Source: Holdemania massiliensis AP2
Lineage (GTDB): Bacteria; Bacillota_I; Bacilli_A; Erysipelotrichales; Erysipelotrichaceae
DNA length: 64,000 bases
NCBI RefSeq assembly: GCF_000327285.1
Contig: NZ_HE998568.1
Span: 198,880 to 262,879 of the forward strand
Direction of reading: 5' to 3'
A model generated the notes under the pieces. The model did not search any database, was not told where the DNA came from, and saw nothing but the letters and a program-made list of their open reading frames with translations. The position numbers were made by a program, and so were the translations under genes. Positions 62,370-64,000 of the stretch are shown piece by piece (the first letter of the stretch is position 1; every line of letters starts with the position of its first letter).

Positions 62370-64000
62370 TTATTTGACGAGTACGACCATCGTGATCGGA
62401 TTGACCGCCAGATTGCGGACCATCACCGGCGTGGTCAATAAGCCGGCTTCGTTGAAAATCAGCTGATAATCTTCTTCCAGCTCAACATACTGAACCGCAT
62501 TGGACGGATTGAAGAACACTTTGATCGTTTGATAGCCGCCATACGCCTGCACATCATTGAGCTGATACAGAAGCATCTGCCCTTCCGTGACCTCAAAATG
62601 CACATGTTCCTCGATTTCCGCAGCGCTGGCAAAGCGGAATGCCCGAATCAGCCGGCGCAGCCGCACGCAGTCGCGGGTAAACTCAACGACTTCCTCATGC
62701 CGGTTTTTGCGTTCCCAATCGATCTGGTTAATGTTGTCGGGGGCATTGTACGTATTATGATGCCCGTATTTTGTCCGGCAGAATTCCTGCCCGCTCTGCA
62801 GAAACGGCACGCCCTGAGCGACCAGCGTCACCGCGATCATCAGCTTCTGCCGCTTGACGCGCAGCTCACGCACTTCATCTTTACAGCAGTCCTTCATCTT
62901 ATCCCAGCCCGTCGCATTGTCGTGGCATTCAATATAGTTGATGCTCTGAGTCGGCTGTTGGTAAATCTTATACATTTCCTTATTCAGCGTATTGGCACAC
63001 AAGGCCGACATCATATCATGCGCCTGATATAAATTGCCGGTCGCATAGCCTTTCGCCTGAACGTCAAATTCAGACGTTTTGCCTTTGACAACATCGCGGA
63101 AGTAGTCGTTGAAATGCGCGACCTCCGGCATTTTCGCATTGTTGCGCTGGCAGGCTTTCAGATCGTCGTTCAGCGCGGTCGGCAGATCCCAGCCTTCGCC
63201 ATAAACCATTAGCTCGGGTTTCAGCCGGCGGCCTTCCTTGACAACACAGTTCATCGTATCGACATCATGCACGCCCATTAAATCGAAGCGGAAGCCGTCG
63301 ACATCATAAACTTCAATCCAGCGGCAGACAATGTCCACGATATATTTACGCACCATCCGTTTGATAGAATCGGTATCGTTGCCGCAGAAGGATCCGTTGG
63401 ACAGAAAGCCGGAAGGCGTAGTCCGGAAATAATAGTGAGGAACGCATTGATCAAACGCTGAAAACTGAATATCGTAGTGATGGTTGAACACAACGTCCAG
63501 ATTCACCCGCAGGCCATGCGCATGCAGCGTCGCAATCAGCTGCTTCAGCTCACGCACCCGGCAGCGCGGATCGTTGGGATCACTGGCATAGCTGCCCTCC
63601 GGACAGCCGTATTGGAGCGGATCATAGCCCCAATTATAAAACAGCTCCGGATGTTCCTCATCGACCGTCGCAAAATCCGCAACTGGAAGCAGCTGCACAT
63701 GCGTCACGCCTAACGAAGTCAGATAATCCAGTCCCGTCGGTTTTCCCGCTAAGGCGGTTCCCGTTTCACACAGTGAACGATACTGGCTGTGCGTCGTGGT
63801 TCCGCATTCCTTCTGATGGGTAAAGTCGCGCACGCTCACTTCATAAATCACCGCGTCGGTATAGCGGGCAAACGGCGGCAGCGCGGATTGAGGCATTTCC
63901 GTCATCCGCTTCCAATTGACCAATCCGCTGCGGCGGCCGTTGGCTGTCGAGGACAGCGCATACGGATCAGGACTGCAGTGGATTTCCCCATTGACCTTGA
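62370..64000 (-). CDS. pulA: Type I pullulanase-like GH13 glycosidase (5' end outside window)
   Basis: At least 543 residues; the frame stays open beyond the ORF start at 63923 to the window edge (…SPDPYALSSTANGRRSGLVNWKRM), where pullulanases have DPYA-x-SANG. DAVIYEVSVRDFT is the YNWGYDP-preceding strand of this family, YNWGYDPLQYGCPEGSYASDP its hallmark; RVNLDVVFNHH, DGFRFDLMGVHDVD (nucleophile Asp), VYGEGWDLPT (acid Glu) and NYIECHDNATGWDKM follow. Debranches alpha-1,6 links in glycogen or pullulan-like glucans. No signal peptide can be judged. Confidence 0.93.
   Translation of the reverse strand, partial: KVNGEIHCSPDPYALSSTANGRRSGLVNWKRMTEMPQSALPPFARYTDAVIYEVSVRDFTHQKECGTTTHSQYRSLCETGTALAGKPTGLDYLTSLGVTHVQLLPVADFATVDEEHPELFYNWGYDPLQYGCPEGSYASDPNDPRCRVRELKQLIATLHAHGLRVNLDVVFNHHYDIQFSAFDQCVPHYYFRTTPSGFLSNGSFCGNDTDSIKRMVRKYIVDIVCRWIEVYDVDGFRFDLMGVHDVDTMNCVVKEGRRLKPELMVYGEGWDLPTALNDDLKACQRNNAKMPEVAHFNDYFRDVVKGKTSEFDVQAKGYATGNLYQAHDMMSALCANTLNKEMYKIYQQPTQSINYIECHDNATGWDKMKDCCKDEVRELRVKRQKLMIAVTLVAQGVPFLQSGQEFCRTKYGHHNTYNAPDNINQIDWERKNRHEEVVEFTRDCVRLRRLIRAFRFASAAEIEEHVHFEVTEGQMLLYQLNDVQAYGGYQTIKVFFNPSNAVQYVELEEDYQLIFNEAGLLTTPVMVRNLAVNPITMVVLVK

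Overview
The window looks like chromosome from a Gram-positive gut-type Firmicute, most likely the Erysipelotrichia (Holdemania / Clostridium innocuum-like); this is inference. It rests on the large number of PTS systems, single-membrane secretion genes, Firmicute-type regulatory sites (lysine riboswitch, PhoP box, cre boxes, A-type promoters) and Mollicutes-related features such as a long tmRNA tag. Most genes are on the minus strand.

Layout. 1-8.6 kb: the 3' end of a cysteine/aspartate-rich protein, converging on a compact Tad-like (type IVc) pilus operon: Flp-like pilin, pilin-like membrane protein, CpaB, CpaF/TadA ATPase, TadB, TadC, a second pilin-like protein and a 1176-residue secreted Ig-like protein. 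8.9-9.0 kb: two tRNA-Gly genes. 9.3-11.2 kb: a lysine riboswitch ahead of a solitary peptide-binding lipoprotein. 11.4-19.1 kb: two Cof-type HAD phosphatases, an O-methyltransferase, tRNA-Ala, tRNA-Arg, a SAP-domain protein with a partner of unknown function, an unannotated 42-residue membrane protein with its own promoter and terminator, a DUF3781-like protein, an RlmI-type methyltransferase and an FRG-domain protein. 19.2-24.3 kb: a mannose-family PTS operon with a SIS-domain enzyme, controlled by a GntR/UTRA repressor and a UTRA-only companion; matching operators lie at both promoters. 24.4-24.8 kb: tmRNA. 24.8-32.3 kb: D-2-hydroxyacid dehydrogenase, Na/Pi cotransporter with a PhoP box, LemA and a DUF2207 protein, and a membrane protein followed by a decayed paralogue. 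32.3-35.3 kb: secG-rnr-smpB. 35.6-41.8 kb: an Sgc-like galactitol-family PTS cluster with a divergent PRD regulator. 41.8-46.2 kb: HAD phosphatase and glycolysis (eno, tpiA, pgk). 46.4-50.1 kb: glycogen synthesis (glgC-glgD-glgA) with cre-like sites. 50.5-64 kb: a DUF3137-like gene split by an in-frame amber codon, folC, ung, two tandem MFS paralogues, nagA, a transglutaminase-like lipoprotein, secA, a PHP phosphatase and a 5'-truncated pullulanase-type GH13 enzyme.

How it fits together: sugar uptake by two PTS systems, amino-sugar handling (nagA), triose-phase glycolysis and glycogen storage/debranching are clustered, with catabolite-type sites on glgC and pgk. Trans-translation (tmRNA, SmpB, RNase R) is also present within 11 kb. 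The least-explained parts are the Tad-like operon with its giant Ig-like protein, the Cys-Asp-rich protein facing it, the UTRA-only protein, the small membrane gene at 15.8 kb and the amber-split gene at 50.5-51.3 kb.
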